Assembly: GCA_001829505.1 (NCBI GenBank)
Contig: MIBK01000234.1
Span: 6,251 to 14,212 of the forward strand
DNA from: Spirochaetes bacterium RBG_16_67_19
GTDB lineage: Bacteria > Spirochaetota > Spirochaetia > SZUA-6 > DRHE01
Reading direction: 5' to 3'
Length of the DNA stretch: 7,962 nucleotides
Positions 1 through 6,798 of the stretch are shown here, in pieces (position 1 is the first letter of the stretch; each line of letters starts with the position of its first letter). Below the pieces are notes generated by a model. It worked only from the letters and a program-made list of their open reading frames with translations, made no database searches and was not told the origin of the DNA. A program made the translations under genes and the position numbers.

Positions 1-107
1 CGGCTCTCCTCCACGTTGCAGCGGGCCGCCAGGATCAGGGAGGTGAGGTCGTCCACGATGCCCACCCGGTCCGCCCCGAAGGCGGTCAGCAGCGCGTGGT
101 TCTTCAT
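1..107 (-). CDS. ACT-domain protein, GcvR-like (N-terminal fragment, runs off left edge)
   Basis: Only the first 35 codons and two bases of the next are visible, starting at the ATG at 107-105. The translation begins MKNHALLTAFGADRVGIVDD and continues LTSLILAARCNVEES. The pattern A-L-L-T-x-F-G-x-D-R-x-G-I-V, followed by a helix and C-N-[VI]-E-[ED]-S-R, is the opening beta-alpha-beta unit of an ACT domain. It is closest to the glycine cleavage regulator GcvR type, which has two tandem ACT domains. ACT domains generally bind amino acids and regulate enzymes or transcription, so a small cytoplasmic regulator is likely, but the ligand cannot be inferred. The gene starts 7 bases after the stop of the 61-residue zinc-ribbon gene, so it probably belongs to the same transcript. 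No convincing Shine-Dalgarno site precedes the ATG, consistent with translational coupling to the upstream gene. Family assignment is fairly secure; a specific GcvR role is inference. Confidence 0.75.
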   Translation of the reverse strand, partial: MKNHALLTAFGADRVGIVDDLTSLILAARCNVEES

Positions 108-114
108 GGCCGGC

Positions 115-300
115 CTACAGGAGCTCCGGGACGCAGAGGCTCTCCTTGTTGGCCGCCACCCGCCCGCAGGAGCGGCACAGGTACCGGCCCTTGCGGACCA
201 GCTCCCGCCAGGCTTCGGGGAACTGCTCCAGGTACCCTGTTTCCGACAGGTGGCACAGGTGCTGCTCGTGACCGGGATGGGGTGACTTGGCTTCGCTCAT
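115..300 (-). CDS. Small zinc-ribbon-like protein, 61 aa, function unknown
   Basis: This is a 61-residue protein with four cysteines at C16, C42, C45 and C56 and a His-rich N-terminus (H8, H11, H14, H17). The core is a CxxC knuckle, C42-R-S-C45-G-R-V-A, followed by a C-terminal L-C56-V-P. That arrangement suggests a rubredoxin/zinc-ribbon-type metal site with C16 as the fourth ligand. I have an impression that short proteins ending in CxxCGRVA...LCxP occur in other bacteria as hypothetical proteins, but I know of no function. The start is well supported: the ATG at 300-298 overlaps the TGA of the ABC gene (ATGA), and AAGGAGG lies four bases upstream. The stop (TAG, 117-115) is 7 bases before the ACT-domain gene. 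It has no signal peptide or membrane segment. A role as a metal-binding accessory or regulatory protein is inference. Confidence 0.8.
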   Translation of the reverse strand: MSEAKSPHPGHEQHLCHLSETGYLEQFPEAWRELVRKGRYLCRSCGRVAANKESLCVPELL

Positions 301-2117
301 TTTCCCTCCTTCAACGGCTGTTCGATGTACTCGATGGACTGGTGGCGGAAGTAGGTGTTGTACAGCTCCGCGTAGTGGCCGCCGCGGGCCAAGAGCCCAT
401 CGTGGCTGCCTTCCTCCAGGATCCTGCCGCGGTCCAGCACGATGATGCGGTCGGCGTGGCGCACGGTGGACAGGCGGTGGGCAATGACGATGGCCGTGCG
501 GCCCTCCATCACCGTGGCCAGCCCCTCCTGGATCTGGGCCTCGGTGAAGGGGTCCACGCTGGCGGTGGCCTCATCCAGGATGAACAGGGCGGGGTCCTTC
601 AATAATATGCGCGCCAGGGCCACCAGCTGGCGCTGCCCGAAGGAGACCGAGGAGCCCCGCTCGCCGACCTCGGTGGCCAGGCCGCCGGACAGGTCCGACA
701 GCCAGTCCCCGCGGCCCAGGTGGGAGGCGGCGTACAGCACCTGCTCGTCGGTGGCCTCGGGCCGCCCGTAGCGGATGTTCTCCGCGACCGTGCCGCCGAA
801 CAGGAAGGGGTCCTGGGGCACGTAGCCCACCCGGGAGCGGTAGGCGTCCAGGTCCAGGCTGCGGATGTCCTGGCCGTCGATCAGGATGCGCCCGCCCTGG
901 TATTCGTAGAAACGCATGGCCAGGCGGGCCAGCGAGCTCTTGCCGGCCCCCGTGTGCCCGACCACGGCCAGGGACTCCCCGGGACGGATTTCCAGCGAGA
1001 AGCCGTCCAGCACCTTTTCCTTCTCGCTGTAGGCGAAGTGCACCTCCCGGAACTCCACCCCGAAGGCCCGCCCCGCGCCCACCGGCAGGTTTTCCCCGCT
1101 CTGGCGCACCCGCGGCTCCCGGTCGATCAGGGCGAACACCCGCTCGGCGGCGGACAGCCCGTCCTGGAACTGGCTCCAGAAGGAGGCGATGCTCATCAGC
1201 GGCCACCAGAAGTACCCGACCGCCTGCATGAACAGGAACCAGTCCCCGGGGCTCAGGGAGCCGGCCTTCAGGCCCAGGGCGCCGGACCAGGCCAGCACGG
1301 CGTTGCCGGCCCCCACGGCGATGCCCATGACCGGGAAGATGGTGTTGATCCACAGCCCGCGCCGCAGCCCCACCCGGTAGGCCTGCCGGTTGCCCTCCTG
1401 GAAGTTGGAGAACAGCACCCCCTCCTGGCGAAAGGTCTTGGCCACCGTGATCCCGGAAACCGACTCCTGGATGCGGGCGTTGATGTCGGCCGTGATCCTC
1501 TTGGCGTTCATGGAGACCTTCCTGGCGATGGACCGGAAGCTCAGGGCAATGGCCGCGGCCACCGGAGCCATGGCCAGCATCAGCAGGGTGAGCTTCCAGT
1601 TGATCGTCGACAGCCAGACGGCCAGCAGGCCCACCTGCAGGACCTGGCTGGCCAGGTCGGAGATCAGGGTCACGGTGGCCGAGAAATCCTGTGTGTCGGA
1701 GGCGATGCGGCTGACGATCTTGCCGGAGGGGTGCTCGTCGTAGAAGGACAGGTCGTGGGCCACGGTACGCTGGAAGGCTTCCTCCCGCACGCGCAGCACC
1801 ACGTCCCCGACCACAATGGTGCCCAGCCGCTCGTGGACGTAGCCGAAAACCCAGCCCAGAGCCCCCAGCAGGGCCACGGCCCCCGCCCCGGCGGCTAACA
1901 GGCCGATCGCCGGCCGCGCCACGATCAGGTCGATCAGGCGGGCGATGACGATGGGCGCCAGGACCCCCGCGATGGAGGTCAGGGCCAGGGCGGCGCTCAC
2001 CAGGCCCAGGCGCAGGGTGTGCGGCCGGAAATAGCCCAGGATGCGCTTGAGCAGCACGCGATCCGGGTACTGTCGATCGTAGGATTCGGTTTCCAGGCCG
2101 TCCAGCACGAAGCCCAT
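297..2117 (-). CDS. ABC exporter half-transporter, subunit 2 (degenerate signature motif, consensus Walker B)
   Basis: This 606-residue protein has an N-terminal six-helix exporter domain (hydrophobic stretches near residues 33-60, 70-92, 153-170, 174-193, 255-285 and 290-312) followed by a nucleotide-binding domain from about residue 352. Visible motifs are Walker A GHTGAGKSS (387-395), Q-loop Q435, signature VSFGQ (491-495) in place of LSGGQ, Walker B FILDE (512-516) with the catalytic Glu E516, and H-loop H547. This is the MsbA/BmrA/TM287-288 type of inner-membrane exporter. The start ATG at 2117 follows the stop of the partner gene by one base (TAG-C-ATG) and has GGGAGG just upstream. The degenerate signature is complemented by the partner's normal LSGGQ, so the two should form a heterodimer. 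Its own Walker B and the partner's LSGGQ build the hydrolytically competent site. The substrate cannot be read from sequence; a drug, lipid, peptide or product of the adjacent enzymes is possible. Confidence 0.95.
   Translation of the reverse strand: MGFVLDGLETESYDRQYPDRVLLKRILGYFRPHTLRLGLVSAALALTSIAGVLAPIVIARLIDLIVARPAIGLLAAGAGAVALLGALGWVFGYVHERLGTIVVGDVVLRVREEAFQRTVAHDLSFYDEHPSGKIVSRIASDTQDFSATVTLISDLASQVLQVGLLAVWLSTINWKLTLLMLAMAPVAAAIALSFRSIARKVSMNAKRITADINARIQESVSGITVAKTFRQEGVLFSNFQEGNRQAYRVGLRRGLWINTIFPVMGIAVGAGNAVLAWSGALGLKAGSLSPGDWFLFMQAVGYFWWPLMSIASFWSQFQDGLSAAERVFALIDREPRVRQSGENLPVGAGRAFGVEFREVHFAYSEKEKVLDGFSLEIRPGESLAVVGHTGAGKSSLARLAMRFYEYQGGRILIDGQDIRSLDLDAYRSRVGYVPQDPFLFGGTVAENIRYGRPEATDEQVLYAASHLGRGDWLSDLSGGLATEVGERGSSVSFGQRQLVALARILLKDPALFILDEATASVDPFTEAQIQEGLATVMEGRTAIVIAHRLSTVRHADRIIVLDRGRILEEGSHDGLLARGGHYAELYNTYFRHQSIEYIEQPLKEGK
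305..311 (-). promoter_or_regulatory. Ribosome binding site of the 61-aa zinc-ribbon gene
   Basis: The minus strand reads AAGGAGG, then GAAA, then ATG (start at 300). This strong Shine-Dalgarno sequence is embedded in the last codons (Lys-Glu-Gly-Lys) of the preceding ABC gene. It fixes the start of the small ORF and supports that ORF as real. Confidence 0.8.
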
Positions 2118-2118
2118 G

Positions 2119-3888
2119 CTACCTCCCGAAGATCCGCTGGTAGTCGGCCGAACGCCCGAGCAGTTCCTCGTGCCGGCCCTGGTCCACCAGCCGTCCCCCC
2201 CGCAGCACCAGGACGCGGTCGGCCCGGCGGATCAGGCTCAGGCGGTGGGTGATGATGAAGGTGGTGCGGGCGCGGCTGATGCCCAGCATGGCCTTCTGGA
2301 TCTCGTCCTCGGTGCGGCTGTCGATGGCGCTGGTGGAGTCGTCGAGGATCAGGACGCGCGGGTCGGTCAGGAAGGCCCGGGCAATGGCGATGCGCTGCTT
2401 CTGCCCTCCGGACAGGGTCACCCCGCGTTCGCCCACCACTGTGTCGTAACCCTGGGCGAAGCCGGTGATGAACTGGTGGGCCTGGGCCTGGCGGGCGGCC
2501 TCCTCGATCTCCCGCTGGCTGGCCCCCGGGCGGCCGAAAGCGATGTTGTCCCGGATGGATTGCGAGAACAGGAACACGTCCTGCTCGATGGCCCCGATCT
2601 GGGAACGCAGGCTTTCCAGCTTCCAGGCCCGCAAATCCACATTGTCCACCAGCACCGCGCCGTTCTCCGGGTCGAAGATGCGGTTCACCAGCCGGGTCAG
2701 GGTGGTCTTGCCCGAGCCGGTCTGTCCCACGATGGCCACGGTCTCCCCGGGCTCCACCACGAAGCTCACCCCGGAGAGCACCGGCACCCCGTTGTAGGCG
2801 AATCCCACCTCGCGGAACTCCACCCGTCCCTGGATGGGCCGGGACAGCCCGCCCAGATTCTGATCCAGGTCCGTGGTGGTCTTGATGACCGAGAGGATGC
2901 GGCCGGCGCTGGCCATGCCGTGTTGGACCATGTTGAAGGAGAAAAGCGAGATGAAGGTCACGAAGCGGAAGGCATTGAACAGCATCAGGAAGCTCACCAC
3001 ATCGCCGATGGAGATGACCCCCTGGCGCCACAGCCACAGGGCGTGGAACAGCCCCGCTCCCCAGAACAGGGCGAAGGCCAGCAGGGGCCAGTAGCGCGCC
3101 TGGATGATGCCCTGCTTCACGAAGTAGTCCCGGAACAGGCGCGCCGCGCCGGTGAACTTGGAAAGCTCGTAGCGCTCCTGCACCGAGGACTTGACGGTGA
3201 CGATGCCGGCCACCGCCTCCTCCAGGCCGGCGGACATTTTCCCATACTGGTCCTGCTGGGCCAGACTCACCGGCTTCAGGCGGTGGTTGTACTCCCAGAC
3301 CGTGAGGAACAGGGCCACCGAGAAGAGGGCCGGGGTCAGGAGCAGGCGGGGCTGGATGAAGGCGATCATGACCATCGGCACGGCGTAGGTCAGGGCCGAG
3401 TCCAGGATCAGCATGATCCCGGGTGAGAACATCAGGTTCAGGGTGTGCACGTCGTAGGTGGCCCGGGCCATCAGGTCCCCGACCCGCTGCCGCCCGTGAA
3501 AGGTCTGGCTCTTTTCCAGCAGGCTGGCGTAGTACTCTTCCCGGGTGTCCCGTTCGATGGCCTGGGCCAGGAACTCCACGCTGTAGTTGCGGGCCAAGCC
3601 GGTGAGGCCCTGCACCACGGCGGAGCCGACGATGACCAGGACCAGGACGATGAGATCGGCTACCGCCCAGCCTGGCACCACGATGCGGTCGAAGCTCTTG
3701 CCGATGTAGAGCTGGATGTTGCCGTAGGCGTAGTTGTTCACCACCGAGGCCCCGGCCATGAGCAGCGCGAACAGCGGGTAGCGCATCATGTGCGACAGGA
3801 CCCAGCGGGCGGGCGAGGAGCGGTCGTAGCGGTGCTCGCCTTCGGCGTGGAATTCACGGCTGCGGACCTGGGCCTGGGCCTGGGACAT
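2119..3888 (-). CDS. ABC exporter half-transporter, subunit 1 (Walker B Glu replaced by Asp)
   Basis: This 589-residue fused permease/ATPase has a soluble charged N-terminus (1-28), six hydrophobic segments (near 30-50, 75-98, 155-177, 180-198, 262-287 and 292-318) and a nucleotide-binding domain from about residue 355. Motifs are Walker [10 protein letters not shown] (388-396), Q-loop Q436, intact signature LSGGQ (492-496), Walker B LILDD (513-517) followed by STSAID, and H-loop H548. In canonical ABC ATPases residue 517 is Glu; here it is Asp, as in the degenerate-site half of heterodimeric exporters such as TM287/TM288. It pairs with the next gene, one base away. The ATG at 3888 has no recognisable Shine-Dalgarno sequence; no in-frame ATG, GTG or TTG precedes it in the nearby gap, and the next internal Met (34/35) would cut into the first membrane helix. 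The coding start carries a hexamer repeat giving Ser-Gln-Ala-Gln-Ala-Gln. The exported substrate is unknown. Confidence 0.94.
   Translation of the reverse strand: MSQAQAQVRSREFHAEGEHRYDRSSPARWVLSHMMRYPLFALLMAGASVVNNYAYGNIQLYIGKSFDRIVVPGWAVADLIVLVLVIVGSAVVQGLTGLARNYSVEFLAQAIERDTREEYYASLLEKSQTFHGRQRVGDLMARATYDVHTLNLMFSPGIMLILDSALTYAVPMVMIAFIQPRLLLTPALFSVALFLTVWEYNHRLKPVSLAQQDQYGKMSAGLEEAVAGIVTVKSSVQERYELSKFTGAARLFRDYFVKQGIIQARYWPLLAFALFWGAGLFHALWLWRQGVISIGDVVSFLMLFNAFRFVTFISLFSFNMVQHGMASAGRILSVIKTTTDLDQNLGGLSRPIQGRVEFREVGFAYNGVPVLSGVSFVVEPGETVAIVGQTGSGKTTLTRLVNRIFDPENGAVLVDNVDLRAWKLESLRSQIGAIEQDVFLFSQSIRDNIAFGRPGASQREIEEAARQAQAHQFITGFAQGYDTVVGERGVTLSGGQKQRIAIARAFLTDPRVLILDDSTSAIDSRTEDEIQKAMLGISRARTTFIITHRLSLIRRADRVLVLRGGRLVDQGRHEELLGRSADYQRIFGR
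2122..2127 (-). promoter_or_regulatory. Ribosome binding site of ABC subunit 2
   Basis: The minus strand reads GGGAGG, then TAGC, then ATG. The site lies inside the final Gly-Arg codons of ABC subunit 1, whose TAG stop sits between it and the next start. The spacing is short but the complementarity is strong. The arrangement implies coupled translation and near-equal synthesis of the two half-transporters. Confidence 0.7.
3866..3884 (+). repeat. Short tandem hexamer repeat at the start of ABC subunit 1
   Basis: The plus strand shows three consecutive copies of CCTGGG, read on the coding strand as CCCAGG and translated as Ser-Gln-Ala-Gln-Ala-Gln at residues 2-7. It lies within the first seven codons. 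It could change copy number by slippage in frame, but three hexamer copies may equally be chance in GC-rich DNA. Confidence 0.4.
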
Positions 3889-3946
3889 GCGTGTAATGTA
3901 CTGCTACTGCAGCAGCGTAGCTACTGCAAGCCGCGAAACCGGTCTA
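3889..3946 (-). promoter_or_regulatory. Intergenic gap with repeated TACTGC hexamers, palindrome and potential hairpin
   Basis: This is the only gap longer than ten bases in the window and separates the enzyme cassette from the ABC exporter genes. On the plus strand TACTGC occurs three times (3899-3904, 3905-3910, 3922-3927), the last two within identical GCTACTGC octamers. GTAGCTAC (3917-3924) is a perfect 8-base palindrome. On the transcript, CUGCU (3915-3911) can pair with AGCAG (3905-3901) around a five-base loop, ending twelve bases before the ATG. The sequence could be an operator, a translational control element or a weak internal promoter. I see no convincing -35/-10 pair and no U-tract that would make it a terminator. 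The assignment as regulatory is inference from position and repeat structure. Confidence 0.35.
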
Positions 3947-5644
3947 TCAGCGGCAGTATACGAAGGGGATCAGGTCCCGTTCCGTAGTGTCCAGTTGGGC
4001 CAGCAGGAAGCCCGGCTCCAGCTCCCGGGCCAGGCGGCCGGCCTCCCGCAGGTATCCGGCGAACAGCTCTTGTTCGGTTGGAGCCCGCGTTGTCCCGGGG
4101 GGTGGGCCGGCCGCGAGCGGACCGGCCAGGGCCTCCTCCAGCCCGAAGCCGGGCTCCGGCTGCCGGGACGAGCGGTGCTTCCAGGCGCCCGTGCTCAACT
4201 GAAACTCGTATTGCGGCAGGAAGTATTTGCCCTTTTCGGCCACGAACAGGATGGCCCGGCAGAGAAAATCGAATTCCGCGTCACTCATCAGAAAATGGAA
4301 ATTGACCCGTGCCCAGCCCGGCTTCACCCCCACGTGCCCGTGCAGGATCTCCTCCCGGAACTCCAGGGACTTGCGGCCGTCGATCTTCAATAATCGGTGT
4401 CCGTAGGGTCCGGCGCAGGAGCAGCCGGCGCGGCTCTGGATGCCGAACAGGTCGTTCAACAACAGGGTGACGAAGCGGGGGTGAAGGTAGGAGTCGCCCA
4501 TCCGGATGTTGAAGGACAGGATGGCGATGCGCCGGGCCGGGTCCGGATTGCCGATGATCTGCACGGCCGGATGGGCGGCGAGGCGCTCCATGGCCTCGCG
4601 GATCATGGCCGACTCCCGCTCCTCGATACGGCGCGGCCCGAGGCGCTCCTTCAGCTCCAGGGCCAGGGCGGCGCGCAGGATCTGCAGGATGCCGGGAGTG
4701 CCCGGTTTCTCCCGCACCTCGATCTCGGCACTGTATTTCTGCTCCTCGGCGTTCACGAACTCCACGGTGCCGCCGGCGCCCACGGTGGGGGGCAGGTCGT
4801 AGCGGTAAACCCCCTCGTGGATGATCAGGATGCCGGAGGAGCCCGGCCCGCCCAGCAGCTTGTGGGGGGAGAAGAAGATGCCGTCCAGGAAGCAGTCCTC
4901 CCCATGGCAGAGCAGGATGGGGGCGTAGGGGGCGATGGCCGCGTAGTCGAAGAAGGCCAGGGCGTTGTGGCGGTGCAGGATGCGGGCCACCTCGTACACC
5001 GGGGTGATCAGGCCCGTCACGTTGGAGGCGGCGGAGAAGGCCCCGATCTTCCGCCGCTCCCGGAAGCGCGGGTCGGAGACCTTGCGCTCCAGGTCGCCCA
5101 GGTCCAGCAGGCCCTCCGCGTCCAGCTCGATCTCCACGACCTCGGCGAAGCATTCCCGCCAGGAAACCTCGTTGGAGTGGTGCTCGTAGGGCCCCACGAA
5201 CACCACCGGGCGGTTGGCCATCAGGAAGGACTCGAACTCGGAGAGCCCCTCTGCCGGGAACCAGCGCTCGCCCAGTTTCCGGTACATGTCCTTGCCGGCC
5301 GGCGGGATGTAGATGCCCAGGATCTGCTGCAGGCGATGCACCGCCCCCGTGGCCCCCGTGCCGTCCTCGATGATCTTGTAGCAGTCCCCGGCCCCCAGCA
5401 GACGCTTGATCGCGGCCTCCGCCAGGCGCAGCCGGTGGCTGGTGATGGCACCGGTGGCGTCGTCTTCGGTGTGGGTGTTCCCGTACAGCTCCAGCACGCG
5501 AGTCAGGTAGCTCTCGATGAAGCGCACCCCGCGGCCGGAGGCGGTGTAGTCGGCGTAGGTGACGCGGCGCTCCCCGAAGGGAGTGCGGATCGAAGCCTCC
5601 CGGCCGATGATGTTCTCGCGCACCAGGTCCCAGAAATCGTTCAT
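3947..5644 (-). CDS. Class V PLP-dependent aminotransferase / cysteine desulfurase-like enzyme
   Basis: This 565-residue cytoplasmic enzyme belongs to the SufS/NifS/isopenicillin-epimerase fold family. Visible landmarks are the phosphate-binding GTGATG (95-100), E-H-H-S-N (154-158, matching EHHAN of SufS-type enzymes), the PLP-nitrogen Asp in FFDYAA (D233), the PLP lysine in SPHKLLGG (K262), and a loop RAGCSCAGPYGH with C408 and C410 at the position where desulfurases carry their persulfide cysteine. The protein is longer than SufS (about 400 residues) because of an N-terminal segment and a C-terminal tail of about 80 residues rich in Pro, Gly and Ala and then helical. The start is the ATG at 5644, which overlaps the upstream stop as ATGA and has CAGGAG seven bases before it. 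The frame remains open further upstream, but that stretch is low-complexity shadow of the previous gene. It may release sulfur from cysteine, or act as an aminotransferase, lyase or epimerase on a product of the two preceding genes; the reaction is not determined. Confidence 0.9.
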   Translation of the reverse strand: MNDFWDLVRENIIGREASIRTPFGERRVTYADYTASGRGVRFIESYLTRVLELYGNTHTEDDATGAITSHRLRLAEAAIKRLLGAGDCYKIIEDGTGATGAVHRLQQILGIYIPPAGKDMYRKLGERWFPAEGLSEFESFLMANRPVVFVGPYEHHSNEVSWRECFAEVVEIELDAEGLLDLGDLERKVSDPRFRERRKIGAFSAASNVTGLITPVYEVARILHRHNALAFFDYAAIAPYAPILLCHGEDCFLDGIFFSPHKLLGGPGSSGILIIHEGVYRYDLPPTVGAGGTVEFVNAEEQKYSAEIEVREKPGTPGILQILRAALALELKERLGPRRIEERESAMIREAMERLAAHPAVQIIGNPDPARRIAILSFNIRMGDSYLHPRFVTLLLNDLFGIQSRAGCSCAGPYGHRLLKIDGRKSLEFREEILHGHVGVKPGWARVNFHFLMSDAEFDFLCRAILFVAEKGKYFLPQYEFQLSTGAWKHRSSRQPEPGFGLEEALAGPLAAGPPPGTTRAPTEQELFAGYLREAGRLARELEPGFLLAQLDTTERDLIPFVYCR

Positions 5645-6798
5645 CCTGCGGCTCCTGCGGCCTCGGCCGCGCAATCCAGCAGCTCCCGCGTCAGGGCGGA
5701 GGGCATCGGCGGGCTGTTGCCGGCGATCAGCGACTTGACCAGGCCCAGCCCCTCCTCGCGGATCACGCGCCACATTTCCTGGGCCTCCGGGCCCCGGGGC
5801 ACGGGCAGGATGGCCTCCCCGGAGGCCTCCACCACGCCCACCCCTTCGCTCTTGAAGGGCCGCAGGCGCTCGGGGGTGCGGTAGTCCGGGTTGCGCAGCA
5901 GCACCACCAGCTGGAAGCCGGGAGCGGAGCCCTGGTCAGCGCCAGGCGCCCGCACCATATTCAGGTTCACCGTGTTGCGGCCCGGACCCAGGCTCTTCCA
6001 TTTCTCAAGAAGCGCGCCGGCCCCCGCCCGCAGGGCCTGCGCCCGGGTGCCGCTGAAACGGAAGGAGGCCAGGGGGTAATCCAGGAGCTCCGCCCGCCCG
6101 CCGGGGATCGGCCGGCTGGCGCCCGGCACCGCGCGCGCCTCCAGGACCGGCAGCCGCAGGCCGCGCAGCATCTGGAAATGCAGGTGGCTGAGGATGGAGG
6201 CCCCGGCCCATTCCACGTCGCTGTTGGACAGCGCCGCGTAGCCGGGGGCCAGCGCCAGCAGGGCGAACATGTCCTCCAGCGATCGGGAGCTGAGCAGCTG
6301 CGGGGTGTGCTCGGAGAGCACGGGCACGAAATGGTAGGGGTACAGCGGGAAGGGGGTGAGCTGGAAGAAGAAGCGCCGCCCCCGCCCGTCCAGGTCCAGC
6401 TCGAACACCCGCAGGCTCTCCTTGCCGGGGCTGCCGACGTTGTGCCGGCACAGCAGGCAGGGCTGGGGGCCGTCGGGCACGGGGTCGAAGCCCGGTACGG
6501 TTGCCTGCGCCTGGCGCTCCTTCTCCTGGGCGTCGCTGTAGCGCGTGCGAGCGTAGTTCACCTGGAGGCGGAAGGTCAGGCCGGCGTCCGGGTCGGGGAA
6601 CTCCAGGCGCTCGACGTCCTCCAGCTTCTCCCGGGTGATGTAGCCTGCGGCCAGCTCCCAACGGTGCAAACAGTCCAGGGCCTCCTCCAGGCCGGAGGCA
6701 GCCCGGATTTCCTCCAGCCGTTCCTGGATCGTGTCCTGCGGGGTCTGGGGCGGCAGGGCCAGGAAGGCCTCGCGCAGCGCCCCCAGGTAGCGGCTCAC
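5641..6798 (-). CDS. GalT/HIT-superfamily nucleotidyltransferase or phosphorylase (DUF4922/VTC2-like)
   Basis: This 385-residue protein starts at a GTG (6798) that overlaps the previous stop as GTGA, with GGAG five bases upstream. Its centre matches the galactose-1-phosphate uridylyltransferase pattern: CLLCRHN (C114, C117) corresponds to the CxxC-x-x-N zinc site of GalT, H164 in the segment SEHTPQLLS aligns with the third Zn ligand, and S-H-L-H-F-Q (H205, H207, Q209) corresponds to HPHGQ, where the first His binds Zn and the second is the nucleophile that forms the covalent nucleotidyl intermediate. The C-terminal part (about 295-345, with RNPDYRTPERLRPF and later E-A-S-G-E-A-I-L-P-V-P) resembles GDP-L-galactose phosphorylase/DUF4922 relatives more than classical GalT. 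The likely chemistry is transfer or phosphorolysis of a nucleotide sugar via a His-NMP intermediate. The sugar and nucleotide are unknown. Its place between a PIG-L-type protein and a PLP enzyme suggests an amino-sugar or nucleotide-sugar substrate (inference). Confidence 0.78.
   Translation of the reverse strand: MSRYLGALREAFLALPPQTPQDTIQERLEEIRAASGLEEALDCLHRWELAAGYITREKLEDVERLEFPDPDAGLTFRLQVNYARTRYSDAQEKERQAQATVPGFDPVPDGPQPCLLCRHNVGSPGKESLRVFELDLDGRGRRFFFQLTPFPLYPYHFVPVLSEHTPQLLSSRSLEDMFALLALAPGYAALSNSDVEWAGASILSHLHFQMLRGLRLPVLEARAVPGASRPIPGGRAELLDYPLASFRFSGTRAQALRAGAGALLEKWKSLGPGRNTVNLNMVRAPGADQGSAPGFQLVVLLRNPDYRTPERLRPFKSEGVGVVEASGEAILPVPRGPEAQEMWRVIREEGLGLVKSLIAGNSPPMPSALTRELLDCAAEAAGAAG
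5652..5657 (-). promoter_or_regulatory. Ribosome binding site deciding the class V enzyme start
   Basis: CAGGAG on the minus strand lies seven bases before the ATG at 5644. Together with the ATGA overlap it favours this start over the ATG 43 codons upstream at 5773. Confidence 0.65.

Noticed and set aside
720..1898. Long plus-strand open frame (392 codons) opposite ABC subunit 2
   Set aside because: It is antisense to a gene with complete ABC motifs. Its translation is Gly/Pro/His/Gln-rich with no recognisable domain, as expected from the complement of GC-rich codons.
1997..3037. Second minus-strand frame (346 codons) inside the ABC genes
   Set aside because: Arg/Pro/Gly-rich out-of-frame translation that bridges the subunit 1/subunit 2 junction; both real frames are fully explained.
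2116..3426. Plus-strand open frame (436 codons) opposite ABC subunit 1
   Set aside because: Same reason: low-complexity translation rich in Gly, His, Asp and Gln, lying wholly antisense to a clear gene.
3924..3929. TTGCAG as a -35 promoter box before ABC subunit 1
   Set aside because: No reasonable -10 hexamer occurs 16-18 bases downstream; the best candidate (TACATT at 3900-3895) is 23 bases away.
3901..3950. Intrinsic terminator in the gap between the class V enzyme and ABC subunit 1
   Set aside because: The hairpins available have stems of only five base pairs and no following U-tract on the transcript, so a terminator is not supported.
5645..5773. Upstream ATG extending the class V enzyme by 43 residues
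   Set aside because: The extension is Arg/Gly/Ala-rich, overlaps the conserved C-terminus of the GalT-like gene, and has no ribosome binding site, whereas the ATG at 5644 has one and forms an ATGA overlap.
4397..5884. Plus-strand open frame (495 codons) opposite the class V enzyme
   Set aside because: The length reflects the lack of AT-rich stop codons. There are no motifs, and it crosses the junction of two real genes on the other strand.
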